The notes under the pieces were generated by a model. It did not search any database. It was not told where the DNA came from and saw only the letters and a program-made list of their open reading frames with translations. A program made the translations under genes and the position numbers. Source: Lachnospiraceae bacterium (lineage in GTDB: Bacteria; Bacillota; Clostridia; Lachnospirales; Lachnospiraceae). From it: a DNA stretch of 64,000 nucleotides. The stretch lies in assembly GCA_017619615.1 (NCBI GenBank), contig JAFZRY010000021.1:1-64000 (forward strand), read 5' to 3'. This document shows, one piece after another, positions 32,369 through 41,833 of the stretch. Each line of letters begins with the position of its first letter. Positions within the stretch are counted from its first letter, which is position 1.

Positions 32369-32542
32369 TCAGGTTTGACAGTGGTCGCAGGTATCCCGCT
32401 TGCTGCAGGCGCTGCAGCCGGAGCAGCCGTCGCAGGCGCCTGCGCCGCAGCTGCAGGAACCCTTTTTTTTGATAGTGCGGCGGAGGGCAAGGGCGAAGAC
32501 CACGGCGATGATGACGATCAGGATAATGTCCAGCGGGCCCAT
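32369..32542 (-). CDS. FeoB-associated Cys-rich membrane protein
   Basis: A 57-aa protein. One membrane helix (residues 4-21, LDIILIVIIAVVFALAL) is followed by an RRTIKKK stop-transfer and a tail with nine Cys (CSCGAGACDGCSGCSAC, then CDHC). Proteins of this kind accompany FeoB in Firmicutes and may hand iron over at the membrane (inference from the family). The ATG is one base away from the feoAB stop, and GGAGG lies inside the end of feoAB, so translation is coupled. The stop codon falls in a GTCAGG segment shared with the palindromic repeat family. Confidence 0.85.
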   Translation of the reverse strand: MGPLDIILIVIIAVVFALALRRTIKKKGSCSCGAGACDGCSGCSACSKRDTCDHCQT

Positions 32543-32543
32543 G

Positions 32544-34913
32544 TCACAGTCCTCCTGTCAGAAGGAAGATCCCGCGCACCGCGAGGGCGGCGAGCCAGGC
32601 AACGAGGCATTGCCAGAGGACGACGCCGAGGGCGTATTTGCGGCCCAGTTCACGGCGGATCGAGGCGATGGCGGCCACGCAGGGCGTGTACAGCAGGGAG
32701 AAGACCAGCATGGACGCGGCCGCGGCAGGAGTGAGCAGCGAGGTGATCGCGCTGCCGAAGAGCAGCTGCATCGTGGAAACGACGCTTTCCTTCGCCAGAA
32801 AGCCGCTGATCAGCGAGGTCGTGATGCGCCAGTCGCCGAGCCCGAGCGGGATCAGGACCGGCGTGACGATCCCGGCCACGCGGGCCAGGATGCTGTCCGC
32901 CTGGTCGCTCACCAGGTTGAGGTGCAGGTCGAAGCTCTGCAGGAACCAGACCACGACCGTGGCCACCAGGATGATTGAAAACGCGCGCTGCAGGAAATCC
33001 TTCGCCTTCTCCCAGAGCAGCTGCAGCACGTTGCGGGCGCCGGGCATGCGGTAGTTGGGCAGCTCCATGACGAACGGCGCCGCCTCGCCGCGGAACAGCG
33101 TTTTGCGGTACAGGAACGCGGCCAGGATGCCCAGCACGATCCCCAGCAGGTACAGGCCGACCATGATCAGGCCGCTGACCTGCGGGAAGAACGCCTGGAC
33201 GAAGAAGCCGTAGATCGGCAGTTTGGCCGTGCAGCTCATGAACGGCGTGAGCAGGATGGTCATCCGCCGGTCGCGCTCGCTGGGCAGCGTCCGCGTGCTC
33301 ATCACGGCCGGGACCGTGCAGCCGAAGCCGATCAGCAGTGGGACGATGCTCCGTCCGGACAGCCCGATCCGCCGCAGCAGCTTGTCCATGAAAAACGCGA
33401 CGCGCGCGATATACCCGCTGTCCTCCAGCAGCGACAGAAAGAAGAACAGCGTCACGATAATGGGCAGGAAGCTCACGACGCTCCCGACGCCCTCAAAAAT
33501 GCCTTTGATGATCAGGTCGTGCACCACCGGATTGATCCCGCCGGCGGTGAGCGCGCGGTCCGTCAGTTCCGTCAGCGCGCCGATGCCGGACGCCAGCAGA
33601 TCCTGCAGCCAGGCGCCGATCACGTTGAAAGTCAGGAAGAAGACGAGTCCCATGATCAGGATGAACAGCGGGATCGCCGTATATTTGCCGGTCAGGACGC
33701 GGTCGATCTTTTCGCTGCGGATGCGCTCGCGGCTTTCCCGGGGCTTTTTCACGGTCTGTTCGCAGACTTTGCCGATGTACGCGAAGCGCATGTCTGCGAT
33801 GGCCGCGCTGCGGTCCAGCCCGCGCTCGGCTTCCATCTGCAGGATGATGTGCTCCAGCATCTCGCTCTCATTCTGATCCAGCCCCAGCTGCTTCAGCACC
33901 AGCTCGTCACCCTCGACGACCTTGGATGCCGCGAAGCGCACGGGCAGGCCGCTGCGCGCCGCGTGGTCCTCGATCAGGTGGATGATGCCGTGCAGGCAGC
34001 GGTGGACCGCGCCGCCCCGGTCGTTTTCGTCACAGAAGTCCTGGCGCAGCGGCTTTTCCTGGTAGGTCGCGATGTGGACCGCGTGCTCCACCAGCTCATC
34101 CACGCCGGAATTCTTCGCGGCGGAGATCGGGACGACGGGGACGCCGAGCAGGGATTCCATGCGGTTGACGTCTACGGAGCCGCCGTTGGCGGAGACTTCG
34201 TCCATCATGTTCAGCGCCACCACCATCGGGATGTCCATCTCCAGCAGCTGCATGGTCAGGTAGAGGTTGCGCTCGATGTTCGTCGCGTCCACGATGTTGA
34301 TGATGGCCTTCGGTTTCTGATCCAGCACGAAGCTGCGCGATACGAGCTCCTCGCTCGAATACGGCGACATGGAGTAGATGCCGGGCAGGTCTGTGATGCG
34401 GGTGTTGGGATATCCGCGGATCGCGCCGTCCTTGCGGCTGACCGTGACGCCGGGGAAGTTGCCGACGTGCTGGTTCGAGCCGGTCAGCTGGTTGAAAAGC
34501 GTAGTCTTGCCGCTGTTCTGGTTGCCGACCAGGGCGAAGGTCAGCAGCGTGCCTTCCGGGAGCGGCTCGCCGGAGCCCTTGGGGTGGAAGCGGCCGCCTT
34601 CGCCCAGGCCCGGGTGCTCGGCGTGCGCGGATTTCGGCGGGGCGGAGGCCTCGTCCTTCTCCGCGGCGGGCGCCTCCGGTTTCTTCTCCGGCGACGGCTC
34701 CACCAGGACCTGCTCCGCATCCGCCAGCCGCAGTGTCAGCTCATAGCCGTGCAGTTTCAGTTCCATCGGGTCGCCCAGCGGGGCGTACTTCACCACGGTC
34801 ACTTCCGTGCCCGGGATCATGCCCATATCCAGGAAATGCTGGCGCAGCGCACCCTCACCGCCCACGACGGTGATCACGGCGCTTTTCCCGATCTCCAGTT
34901 CTTTCAGCGTCAT
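32544..34913 (-). CDS. feoB: Ferrous iron transporter, FeoA-FeoB fusion
   Basis: A 789-aa Fe(II) importer. Residues 1-75 are a FeoA (SH3-like) domain and 76-120 a charged linker. The G domain begins with G1 GNQNSGKT (130-137), with G3 DLPG, G4 NMMD and G5 SAAKN. The C-terminal two-thirds carry the FeoB membrane core with Gate motifs near PLLIGFGCTVPAVMSTRTL and TPFMSCTAKLPIY. FeoA and FeoB are commonly separate, so this fusion fixes them 1:1. It lies 15 bp after the zinc-ribbon membrane protein gene and directly before the Cys-rich partner. Confidence 0.97.
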   Translation of the reverse strand: MTLKELEIGKSAVITVVGGEGALRQHFLDMGMIPGTEVTVVKYAPLGDPMELKLHGYELTLRLADAEQVLVEPSPEKKPEAPAAEKDEASAPPKSAHAEHPGLGEGGRFHPKGSGEPLPEGTLLTFALVGNQNSGKTTLFNQLTGSNQHVGNFPGVTVSRKDGAIRGYPNTRITDLPGIYSMSPYSSEELVSRSFVLDQKPKAIINIVDATNIERNLYLTMQLLEMDIPMVVALNMMDEVSANGGSVDVNRMESLLGVPVVPISAAKNSGVDELVEHAVHIATYQEKPLRQDFCDENDRGGAVHRCLHGIIHLIEDHAARSGLPVRFAASKVVEGDELVLKQLGLDQNESEMLEHIILQMEAERGLDRSAAIADMRFAYIGKVCEQTVKKPRESRERIRSEKIDRVLTGKYTAIPLFILIMGLVFFLTFNVIGAWLQDLLASGIGALTELTDRALTAGGINPVVHDLIIKGIFEGVGSVVSFLPIIVTLFFFLSLLEDSGYIARVAFFMDKLLRRIGLSGRSIVPLLIGFGCTVPAVMSTRTLPSERDRRMTILLTPFMSCTAKLPIYGFFVQAFFPQVSGLIMVGLYLLGIVLGILAAFLYRKTLFRGEAAPFVMELPNYRMPGARNVLQLLWEKAKDFLQRAFSIILVATVVVWFLQSFDLHLNLVSDQADSILARVAGIVTPVLIPLGLGDWRITTSLISGFLAKESVVSTMQLLFGSAITSLLTPAAAASMLVFSLLYTPCVAAIASIRRELGRKYALGVVLWQCLVAWLAALAVRGIFLLTGGL

Positions 34914-34928
34914 AAACAGTTCTCCGTT

Positions 34929-35906
34929 TTATACGGCTTTTTTCAGTTCAGTCTTCAGTTTGCGGATGCACAGGAACAGGACCAGCGGCAGGGCGATGCC
35001 CACAGCCGTCTGCAGGACGGTCAGCAGGGAAACGCCGGAAGCCAGGCCGTATTTCTCCAGGTATTTTTTCAGTCCGCCGGAGGCGGTGAAAACGACGATC
35101 AGCGAGCCCAGGACCGTAAGGATCATCAGGCCGTGAACGAAATTCAGGTAAGAGGGGATGCGGCGGCGCAGGAGGCCGGTTTCGTCCGCTTCGCGGATCG
35201 TCCGGGCCAGGCTCGCCATTTTCGCAAAGTAGAGCAGGACCAGGATCAGCATCAGAAGGGACAGGCCGATCACGAAAAGGAATAAGCCGAGGCTGCCGTC
35301 GAACAGTTTCAGCAGGTCCTTGATCTCCTGGCTGCTCTTGAGTTCGGCCAGGCGGCCTTCGCTCCAAAGCTGGATGATGGGGATCAGAACGATCGCATAG
35401 AACGCGACAGCGATGCTGATCAGGACGATCATGATGACGGAGGCGGCCCGGACCGCGCCGGGGCCCTTCAGCCGGTCTTCTCCTTTGCTGCTGCCCCACA
35501 TCAGCCAGGTGCCGACGGTATACAGGAGCAGGGGGAGGGCGGCGGTCAGCGTGCTGAGCAGCAGGATCACGTTGTTGGCGTTGGGATCGGCCGCGCGGGC
35601 GCCCGTGAAGCCGGAGTACACCATCGAAGCCAGCTCGCAGGTCAGCAGAAGGGCCAGGAGCAGGAACAGCGGAGAACTCAGCGCGCTGCGCAGGGCGCGC
35701 CAGACGGGGGATTCAGTCAGGGGCAGCGGCTCCTGCGGCCGGGATGCGTAAGAAGCGGCGGACGCGGGCTGGGACTGTGCCGGAGAAACCGCCGGCTCGG
35801 GATCGTTCTGAGAGGACGCGGGGGCGGCGGAGTCGGTCTTCGCCCCGCAGTTGGAACAGAATCGCGCGCCTTCTTCCAAAGGAGCGCCGCAGAAACGGCA
35901 ATTCAT
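34929..35906 (-). CDS. Zinc-ribbon membrane protein of unknown function
   Basis: A 325-aa protein. A zinc ribbon (CRFCGAPLEEGARFCSNCG, residues 3-21) is joined by an Ala/Ser/Pro/Gln linker to five or six membrane helices between about residues 75 and 320. The ribbon would face the cytosol. The gene sits just upstream of feoAB with a 15-bp gap, so it is probably co-transcribed, though a role in iron uptake is only inferred from position. Confidence 0.75.
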   Translation of the reverse strand: MNCRFCGAPLEEGARFCSNCGAKTDSAAPASSQNDPEPAVSPAQSQPASAASYASRPQEPLPLTESPVWRALRSALSSPLFLLLALLLTCELASMVYSGFTGARAADPNANNVILLLSTLTAALPLLLYTVGTWLMWGSSKGEDRLKGPGAVRAASVIMIVLISIAVAFYAIVLIPIIQLWSEGRLAELKSSQEIKDLLKLFDGSLGLFLFVIGLSLLMLILVLLYFAKMASLARTIREADETGLLRRRIPSYLNFVHGLMILTVLGSLIVVFTASGGLKKYLEKYGLASGVSLLTVLQTAVGIALPLVLFLCIRKLKTELKKAV

Positions 35907-36004
35907 GGGACACCTCCTGATAGATCAGATGTTTCCTTGATTATAAAACCGGAACCCGGCAAAATCAACAGAAAACAAAAACGGACGGCCGGAGCCGCCC
36001 GGAA

Positions 36005-36042
36005 AACAGGGCCGGAAAGAACCGTCCCCGGCGGCCCTACCG
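36005..36042. repeat. GGGACGG-family palindromic repeat
   Basis: Sequence around GGCCGGAAAGAACCGTCCCCGGCGGCC, between the yfcC-type gene and the zinc-ribbon gene. It is an outlying member of the dispersed family. Confidence 0.45.
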
Positions 36043-37452
36043 GATCGGTTCCAGCAGGACGGCCAGCGCCAGGAGCGCGGCGGTGAGGACGAGGATGCCC
36101 GCCCAGAGGCGCGCGGATTTTTTCAGCCACTTGCCGTAGCTGAGGCCGATCATGGAAAGGCCGATCCACAGGACCGGGGAGGTCGGGAAGAACAGGTTGG
36201 TATAGCCGTCGCCGAAGAGGTAGATCAGGACCAGCAGCGGCTTGGAAAGCGGGACGGTGAGGCAGGAGAGGATCCCCATCACGAAGATGGCCTTCGCGGT
36301 GGAGGAGGAGATGAAGAACTCCAGCACCAGAATGATGGCGAGCAGGATGTAGACGATCACGAGGCGGCTGCTGCCGGCCACGGCGCCGTTGATGCCGTGC
36401 GCGATGGTCGCGAGCACGTGCCCTTCGGTCAGGATGTACTTGACGGAGGACGCCAGCAGGATGAACAGGATGGCGGGCAGCGCGGACACGATCCCCTGCC
36501 CGAAACTCTTCAGCGTTGCCCCGAACCCGTACCCGGACAGCGCGCCGAACGCCAGGATGCCGATCAGGTACACGCCCGCGACCGCCGGCACGGTATAGCC
36601 GCGCAGTGCGTCGGTCAGGGAGAAGAGGACCGTGACCGCGAAAGCCGCGAACAGCAAGCCCAGCGTGCAGGCCATCAGGCACCGGCTGCCGGACTCCTCG
36701 GGGAGTTCCTGCAGTTCCGCGCGCTTTAATTCGTCCGATGCGAACGTCGGCGAGAGTGCGGGGTCGCGCTCGATCCGCTTCAGGTGCCAGACGATGAACG
36801 CGGCGTCCAGCCCGAACATCACCGCAAAGACCAGGCAGCGGAACAGGATGCCGCCGGCCACGGACGTGCCGATCAGGTCGGACGCGAGCACGACCGTGAA
36901 CGGGTTGGTGATGCCGGCCGCGAAGCCCATGCAGGCGGAGCCCACGCTGGCCAGGAAGCCGGTGAAGCCGTCATAGCCCACGCCGAGGCAGAACATCAGG
37001 ACCAGCGGGACCATCGGCAGCGTTTCCTCAAACAGGCCGAAAAAGGAGCCGAAGATCATGAAGACCAGGGCCAGCGCGAGCACCATCACGCGCCGCTTTT
37101 TCCCCAGCCGGGCCGCCAGGCGCCGCACGAGCTGGCTGATGCCGCGCGAATCGATCAGCACCTGGAAACTGCCGGAAACGACCAGCAGGAAGACGCACAG
37201 CATGATCAGCGACAGCCCGTCCCCGCTCCCCAGGATCAGGACCGGCGCGAGCAGCCCCTTCCAGACCGGGATGCCGGACAGGTCCGGGCGGCTGATGTAG
37301 CTGCTGTAATCCGGCACGCCGCCCACGACCGCGAATTCGCCGCGCGGGATCAGGTACGTCAGCAGGACGGACAGCCCGATCAGCGCCAGCAGGATCACGC
37401 ACACGCTGATGAACGTGGCCTTCGAGATATCGATCACTTTACTTTTCTTCAT
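36037..37452 (-). CDS. YfcC/DcuC-type membrane carrier
   Basis: A 471-aa transporter with about 12 helices, of the YfcC family (C4-dicarboxylate or basic amino acid carriers, PF03606-like). It opens TYLIPRGEFAVVGG, typical of this group, and contains SSSTAKAIFVMGILSCL in the second half. Substrate is undecided. The ATG at 37452 is chosen for GGGGGAT upstream; the gene overlaps the end of the VTT-PlsC fusion gene by 14 bp, so the two are co-transcribed. Confidence 0.85.
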   Translation of the reverse strand: MKKSKVIDISKATFISVCVILLALIGLSVLLTYLIPRGEFAVVGGVPDYSSYISRPDLSGIPVWKGLLAPVLILGSGDGLSLIMLCVFLLVVSGSFQVLIDSRGISQLVRRLAARLGKKRRVMVLALALVFMIFGSFFGLFEETLPMVPLVLMFCLGVGYDGFTGFLASVGSACMGFAAGITNPFTVVLASDLIGTSVAGGILFRCLVFAVMFGLDAAFIVWHLKRIERDPALSPTFASDELKRAELQELPEESGSRCLMACTLGLLFAAFAVTVLFSLTDALRGYTVPAVAGVYLIGILAFGALSGYGFGATLKSFGQGIVSALPAILFILLASSVKYILTEGHVLATIAHGINGAVAGSSRLVIVYILLAIILVLEFFISSSTAKAIFVMGILSCLTVPLSKPLLVLIYLFGDGYTNLFFPTSPVLWIGLSMIGLSYGKWLKKSARLWAGILVLTAALLALAVLLEPIR

Positions 37453-39292
37453 AATATCCCCCGCAGTACAGATCCGCCAGCAAAGCCCACCGCGCGCACT
37501 GCTCCCGGTGTTCATCCGGATAGAAATAGTACAGTTCGTTCTGATAATAGGTTTCGAATTCCAGGCCGCAGGAGAAGGGCAGTGCCTTGAGCGTTTCCGT
37601 TGTGAGAGTAAAGGAAACGGGTTCGCCGGCCACGGTCCCGGTGAAGGAAAAGTCTTCGGGCGTCAGGCGGGTCTCGCCTTTCCCGGCGTCCTCCTCTTCG
37701 CCGCGGAAACGGCGCACCGTGACGGCGCAGGAGAGGGACGGCCGCTCCGCCCGCTCGCGTTCCGTGAGGGCGCGGTAGAGGTCGGCGACGGTCTCATAGC
37801 CGGCCGGGGTTTCTTCAAAGCGGTAACGGTCGTTGAAGCGCAGGGAGAGGCCGCAGCTGCGGCAGCGGATGTCGTTGCCGGCCGCCTCCATCGCGTACAG
37901 TTCGCCGCACGCCGGGCAGCGGTAGATCAGGTTAGGAAGGCCCGCGGCTTTTTTGCCGCGCGGCCAGCGCAGGGTCTGCTCGTAAGCACGGGCGTCATCG
38001 TCCGCCGCGATCCCTTCGCGGATGCGCGCGTTCACTTCCTCCGGCGTCATCGCCTTCAGTTCCTCCGGCGGGATCACAGCCTTCACTTCCAGACGGACGC
38101 GCTGGCGCCGGAAACCCTTGCGCCACTTCGGTTTGTTCAGGTACGCCCCGGACAGGTGCAGGATGACCAGCGGGACGTTCAGGAAGCGCGCGAAGCCGCC
38201 GGTTGAGGGAAGGATCGGGTACGTTTCGCCGTCCACGGAGAGCCGGCCTTCCGGTGCCAGATAGACGGACCAGCCGCCCTTCACCGTGCGCCGCGCCTTC
38301 AGGATCACGCCGCCTTCGTCCACGAACAGTTTTTTGGGAATCATGCCGATGGCGGTGAGCACCTTTTTCACGAAGCCCTTCCGCATGTAGTATTCATTGG
38401 CGATCGAGATCACACGCCGCGGCCAGAGCAGGCGCACGACCTGCGGATAATCGATGGAAGAAGGGTGGTTGCTGACGTACAGCGCGGGGCCTTCCGGCAG
38501 TGTGAAGCCGTTCATCTCGTAGCGAGTGCGGACCGTGAAGCGCAGGAAGGCTTTCATGCTGTGCGCCATAATGTCGTACCACGGGCTGTCCGGCGTGCCG
38601 GCGGCGGGCTTGAAATACAGGCGGCTCAGGACCAGGCCGACCAGGATGAACAGCAGGACCATGCCGCCGATGATCAGCAGGATCAGCGCCCAGAGCGGGA
38701 TCACGTCCTGCAGGAACAGCCGCACGCCGAGCCCCATCACGTTGCTGGTGATGATACTGGGCAGCGTGGAAAGCACGCAGGTCAGCGCGAATTTACCGTA
38801 TTTGATGTCGCGGCGCGACGCGCCGAAATAGCAGATCGCCCCGAACGGAATGACGGGCATGAAGAAAAGAAGCGTCAGGAACGGATAGATGCCGATGCGG
38901 CTCTTTTTCTGCATGCGCTCGATGGAATCCTGATTGCGGTCGATGCGGAAATTCCAGAGCTTGACGAGCAGGAAAATGAGCGAGCAGCCCAGAAAAACGC
39001 CCAGCGCGCAGAGCGGGACCGCCGCGTACCAGGGGAACGCCAGGCCGGAAGAGATCTGGATGAATTCGGCGGGGATGAAGACCACCACCATCTGCAGCGC
39101 CTCGATCAGCGGGACCGCCGCCGCGCCGCGCCATCCCATCTCCGACAGGATCTGCCGCGCGCCGTCGTAATCGCCCCGGATCTGATGCGTCAGGAACGGG
39201 ATGATGAGCCGCGAAAAGAAAAACACCAGCAGTCCCAGCGTCACCGCTGCGACCAGGATCAGGAACACCCTTTGTTTAGTTTTCGTCTTCAT
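37439..39292 (-). CDS. VTT membrane domain fused to PlsC acyltransferase and zinc ribbon
   Basis: A 617-aa three-part protein. Residues 1-230 form a DedA/TVP38-type VTT domain (PLIEALQMVVVFIPAEFIQ, MPVIPFGAICYFGAS), a likely lipid scramblase or flippase fold. Residues 240-440 form a 1-acyl-glycerol-3-phosphate acyltransferase-like domain with the HX4D motif SNHPSSIDYP and the second block APEGRLSVDG. A zinc ribbon (CPACGELYAME...CRSCG) follows near 475-500 and then an unrecognised strand-rich end. Fusing a lipid-moving and a lipid-acylating domain suggests membrane lipid remodelling (inference). The ATG at 39292 is preferred over a GTG upstream because GGAAGGGAAG precedes it. Confidence 0.82.
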   Translation of the reverse strand: MKTKTKQRVFLILVAAVTLGLLVFFFSRLIIPFLTHQIRGDYDGARQILSEMGWRGAAAVPLIEALQMVVVFIPAEFIQISSGLAFPWYAAVPLCALGVFLGCSLIFLLVKLWNFRIDRNQDSIERMQKKSRIGIYPFLTLLFFMPVIPFGAICYFGASRRDIKYGKFALTCVLSTLPSIITSNVMGLGVRLFLQDVIPLWALILLIIGGMVLLFILVGLVLSRLYFKPAAGTPDSPWYDIMAHSMKAFLRFTVRTRYEMNGFTLPEGPALYVSNHPSSIDYPQVVRLLWPRRVISIANEYYMRKGFVKKVLTAIGMIPKKLFVDEGGVILKARRTVKGGWSVYLAPEGRLSVDGETYPILPSTGGFARFLNVPLVILHLSGAYLNKPKWRKGFRRQRVRLEVKAVIPPEELKAMTPEEVNARIREGIAADDDARAYEQTLRWPRGKKAAGLPNLIYRCPACGELYAMEAAGNDIRCRSCGLSLRFNDRYRFEETPAGYETVADLYRALTERERAERPSLSCAVTVRRFRGEEEDAGKGETRLTPEDFSFTGTVAGEPVSFTLTTETLKALPFSCGLEFETYYQNELYYFYPDEHREQCARWALLADLYCGGYYEEK

Positions 39293-39402
39293 TTGCCGCT
39301 TCCCTTCCTTTTCCACAGCCCTCTCCGTGAAACAGCATCGCTAAATCTTATAAAGAATACCAAAAACCGCGCCGCTAGTCAATCGCAGAAGCACCGTTTC
39401 CC

Positions 39403-39432
39403 TTGACGCCGCGGCCCGGGGTGGGGTATATT
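39403..39432 (+). promoter_or_regulatory. Promoter of the spermidine-acetyltransferase-like gene
   Basis: TTGACG (39403-39408), 18-bp spacer and TATATT (39427-39432), 20 bp before the ATG. Confidence 0.55.
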
Positions 39433-39451
39433 TTTCTGACAGGAGGACATT

Positions 39452-39904
39452 ATGATCAGACTTTTTGACATCGATGAAGACAACTGGCTCGCCGTCCGGC
39501 GCCTTTCCGTTGCGGACGATCAGAAAGGATATCTGGATACCGCGGAAGGCATCCTGGCCCGGGGGTACGTGTACCGCGCCGCCCGCGCGCGGGTCATCGG
39601 GATCGCGGACGGGGAGACGGCGGTCGGCGTGGCACTGGTGAAGGACCTGGACGAGGAACCGGCGTGCTACGACCTGCAGCAATTTATGATCGACCGCCGT
39701 TTCCAGAACCGCGGCTTCGGCACGCAGGCCCTCCGCCTGATCACTGCGGAACTGGCCGCCGAGCGGAAATATGACTGCGTGGAAGTCTGTGTCAAAAACA
39801 CGGACGCTCCCGCCCTCCGTCTCTACGAAAAATGCGGCTTCCGCGACACGGGCTATATCGATCCTGACGCGCCGGACTGCCTGAACCTGCGCCTGGAGTT
39901 TTAG
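39452..39904 (+). CDS. GNAT acetyltransferase, BltD/SpeG-like
   Basis: A 150-aa acetyltransferase. The core QFMIDRRFQNRGFGTQALRL and CVKNTDAPALRLYEKCGFRDTG match the spermine/spermidine N-acetyltransferase-like group of Firmicutes. It would acetylate a small amine (inference). A promoter and an AGGAGG-type site precede it. It is probably a single gene ahead of the sigma factor gene, separated by 78 bp. Confidence 0.88.
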   Translation: MIRLFDIDEDNWLAVRRLSVADDQKGYLDTAEGILARGYVYRAARARVIGIADGETAVGVALVKDLDEEPACYDLQQFMIDRRFQNRGFGTQALRLITAELAAERKYDCVEVCVKNTDAPALRLYEKCGFRDTGYIDPDAPDCLNLRLEF

Positions 39905-39982
39905 TATTACGCACTTTCCGGTTTTTTGCGACTGGAGGGGTGAAGGACCTTCATGACAGCAATGACCGGAACGGAGAATCGT

Positions 39983-40585
39983 ATGAACACGGAAAGAACT
40001 GAGCCGAAAACGGCGGAAAAGCGGCCCGGCGACGGGGAGATCCTCGCCCTGCTGAACGCGCGGGACGAGGCGGGCGCCGACGCGATGCTGCGGCGCTACG
40101 GCCCGCGCCTCAAGGCGTTCGCGGCGCGTTTCCTGAGCGACGGCCGCGATCAGGAAGAGGTGGTGAACGACGCGCTTCTCAAGGCGTGGCAGGCCATCCC
40201 GCCGGCGCAGCCGGAGAACCTGGAGGCGTTCCTGATGACCCTCACCCGCCGCGCCGCCGTCAGCCGCCTGCGCCACCTCACCCGCAAAAGCGAAGTGCCG
40301 CAGAGCCATCTGGAGGCGCAGCAGGAGCTCGAGGAAGTGCTCGGCGCCGCCAACGACACCGAAAGCGAAGCTGCGGCTGCGGAGCTTGCGCGCCTCATGA
40401 ACGCCTACCTGGCGGACCTGCCTCGCCGCGACCGCGTCATTTTTCTGGAACGTTATTACGGTTCCCGCTCCCTCTCTGAGATCGCCCGCCTCTTCGGTCT
40501 GTCCCGCTCCACCGTGGACAAGACCCTGAAGCGTGTGCGCGACGGTCTCCGGGAAAAACTGGAAAGCGAGGGATATACACCGTGA
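39983..40585 (+). CDS. ECF-type RNA polymerase sigma factor
   Basis: A 200-aa sigma-70 family protein. Region 2 (YGPRLKAFAARFLSDGRDQEEVVNDALLKAWQAI) is followed by region 4 (LPRRDRVIFLERYYGSRSLSEIARLFGLSRSTVDKTLKRV). The ATG at 39983 is chosen because GGAG lies 7 bp before it; a start 30 bp upstream is possible. It directs polymerase to an unknown regulon. Its stop overlaps the start of the following membrane protein gene, the usual sigma/anti-sigma layout. Confidence 0.92.
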   Translation: MNTERTEPKTAEKRPGDGEILALLNARDEAGADAMLRRYGPRLKAFAARFLSDGRDQEEVVNDALLKAWQAIPPAQPENLEAFLMTLTRRAAVSRLRHLTRKSEVPQSHLEAQQELEEVLGAANDTESEAAAAELARLMNAYLADLPRRDRVIFLERYYGSRSLSEIARLFGLSRSTVDKTLKRVRDGLREKLESEGYTP

Positions 40586-41652
40586 ATCTTTGGGATAATG
40601 TATTAAACGCGACCGACGAAGCATTCGTGTCGGAAATGCTGGAAGAAGAACGCGCGGCGGAAGAACGCCGTGCCGATGCGGCAGAAGAACGCCGCGACGA
40701 TAAGAACACGGGCCGCCGCCTGAAAAAATGGCTGCTTCCTGCCGCCTGCCTGATTCTGGGCGTCCTGATCTGGGGCATCGCCGGCGGGCTGTTCAGCCGG
40801 CTGGCCGGGAACACCTGGAAGCAGTGGAATTCCTATCTGCATCCGCCCGTCGACGAGCAGCCGCAGGCCCTGATTCGGGAATACCGGGTCGTGGGCGTCT
40901 CGGACAGCCCCTATGCCGGCTTCCGTCCCGTCCGGGTCTGTGAGGAAAACCAGGTGGGGGAAAAGATCGGCGAAGTGACGGTCAATGCGGCATGGCTCTA
41001 CGTATCGATGGAAGGAAAACCGCTGCGCGAGCCGTTCGACAACGAGAAGGAGACTCTGCGGGCGGAAGTCTATACCCTGCGGAACATCGCGTCGGAGACC
41101 GCTGTCTGCGTGAAATACCTGGATAAAAGCGAGGCGCTGACGCTGGACCATTATTACACTTTTATCAATACCGCCGCCGTTTTTGACAGCCCCGCGGCAT
41201 TTTGGACCGCCTTCAACGCGGCGGAGACCCTGCTGCCGGACGGTGCGGCCGCGGGCGTCCTCGTGGAAGACCTGAAACTGACCAGTATTCAGATCGGTCA
41301 CTACTCCCTGAACGCGGAAGCGACGGCCGCCCTGCGCGATAAGCTCCTGACGCTGGACGGAACCGCGTCGCAGGACACAGAAGAGCAGATGTTCTCCTCC
41401 TGCGAAAAACGCGCTTCCTTCTGGGTGAAGATGAGTAACGGCCTTTCCGGCCGGGTGAACCTTCTGAGCAGCGGCTATCTGTCTTTCCATCCGGACAACC
41501 TGTGGGGCGCTGCTGATCAGACGTTCCGGATCAGCCGCTCCGATGCCTCGGACCTGATTCGCCTGATCGAGGACCGCGGCACGCTGGACGTTCCGGACAA
41601 CTCGGGGACCGTCACCGCCACCACCGGGACGGATATCCAGGTCCCCGAATGA
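40582..41652 (+). CDS. Putative anti-sigma factor or sigma-linked membrane protein
   Basis: A 356-aa single-pass membrane protein. The cytosolic N-terminus (about 50 residues, Glu/Arg-rich: EEERAAEERRADAAEERRDD) is followed by one helix (about 50-70) and a large extracytoplasmic domain of unknown fold. The GTG start at 40582 overlaps the sigma factor stop (GTGA), so it is translated with the sigma factor and probably binds it. No classical zinc-binding anti-sigma motif is seen. Confidence 0.7.
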   Translation: MNLWDNVLNATDEAFVSEMLEEERAAEERRADAAEERRDDKNTGRRLKKWLLPAACLILGVLIWGIAGGLFSRLAGNTWKQWNSYLHPPVDEQPQALIREYRVVGVSDSPYAGFRPVRVCEENQVGEKIGEVTVNAAWLYVSMEGKPLREPFDNEKETLRAEVYTLRNIASETAVCVKYLDKSEALTLDHYYTFINTAAVFDSPAAFWTAFNAAETLLPDGAAAGVLVEDLKLTSIQIGHYSLNAEATAALRDKLLTLDGTASQDTEEQMFSSCEKRASFWVKMSNGLSGRVNLLSSGYLSFHPDNLWGAADQTFRISRSDASDLIRLIEDRGTLDVPDNSGTVTATTGTDIQVPE

Positions 41653-41659
41653 CGGGAGC

Positions 41660-41764
41660 TGACAGGGGGACGGTTCCTTTGTCAGGTTTTGAAAACAAAT
41701 CTACAGGGCGGCCGCCGGCCGCCTTTTGTTTTGGGACGGAAAGAACCGTCCCCGGCGTCCCAAA
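41660..41764. repeat. Paired palindromic repeats of the GGGACGG family
   Basis: TGACAGGGGGACGGTTCCTTTGTCA (41660-41684) is one imperfect palindrome. GGGACGGAAAGAACCGTCCCCGGCGTCCC (41736-41764) is a second. They flank a short GGCCGCCGGCCGCC hairpin and fill the gap ahead of the PAP2 gene. Confidence 0.65.
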
Positions 41765-41833
41765 ATGAGGCTTTTCATTTGTCTGGCTTTGGGTTATAAT
41801 ATGTGACAACAAAACCCGGACGAGGACAACTCC

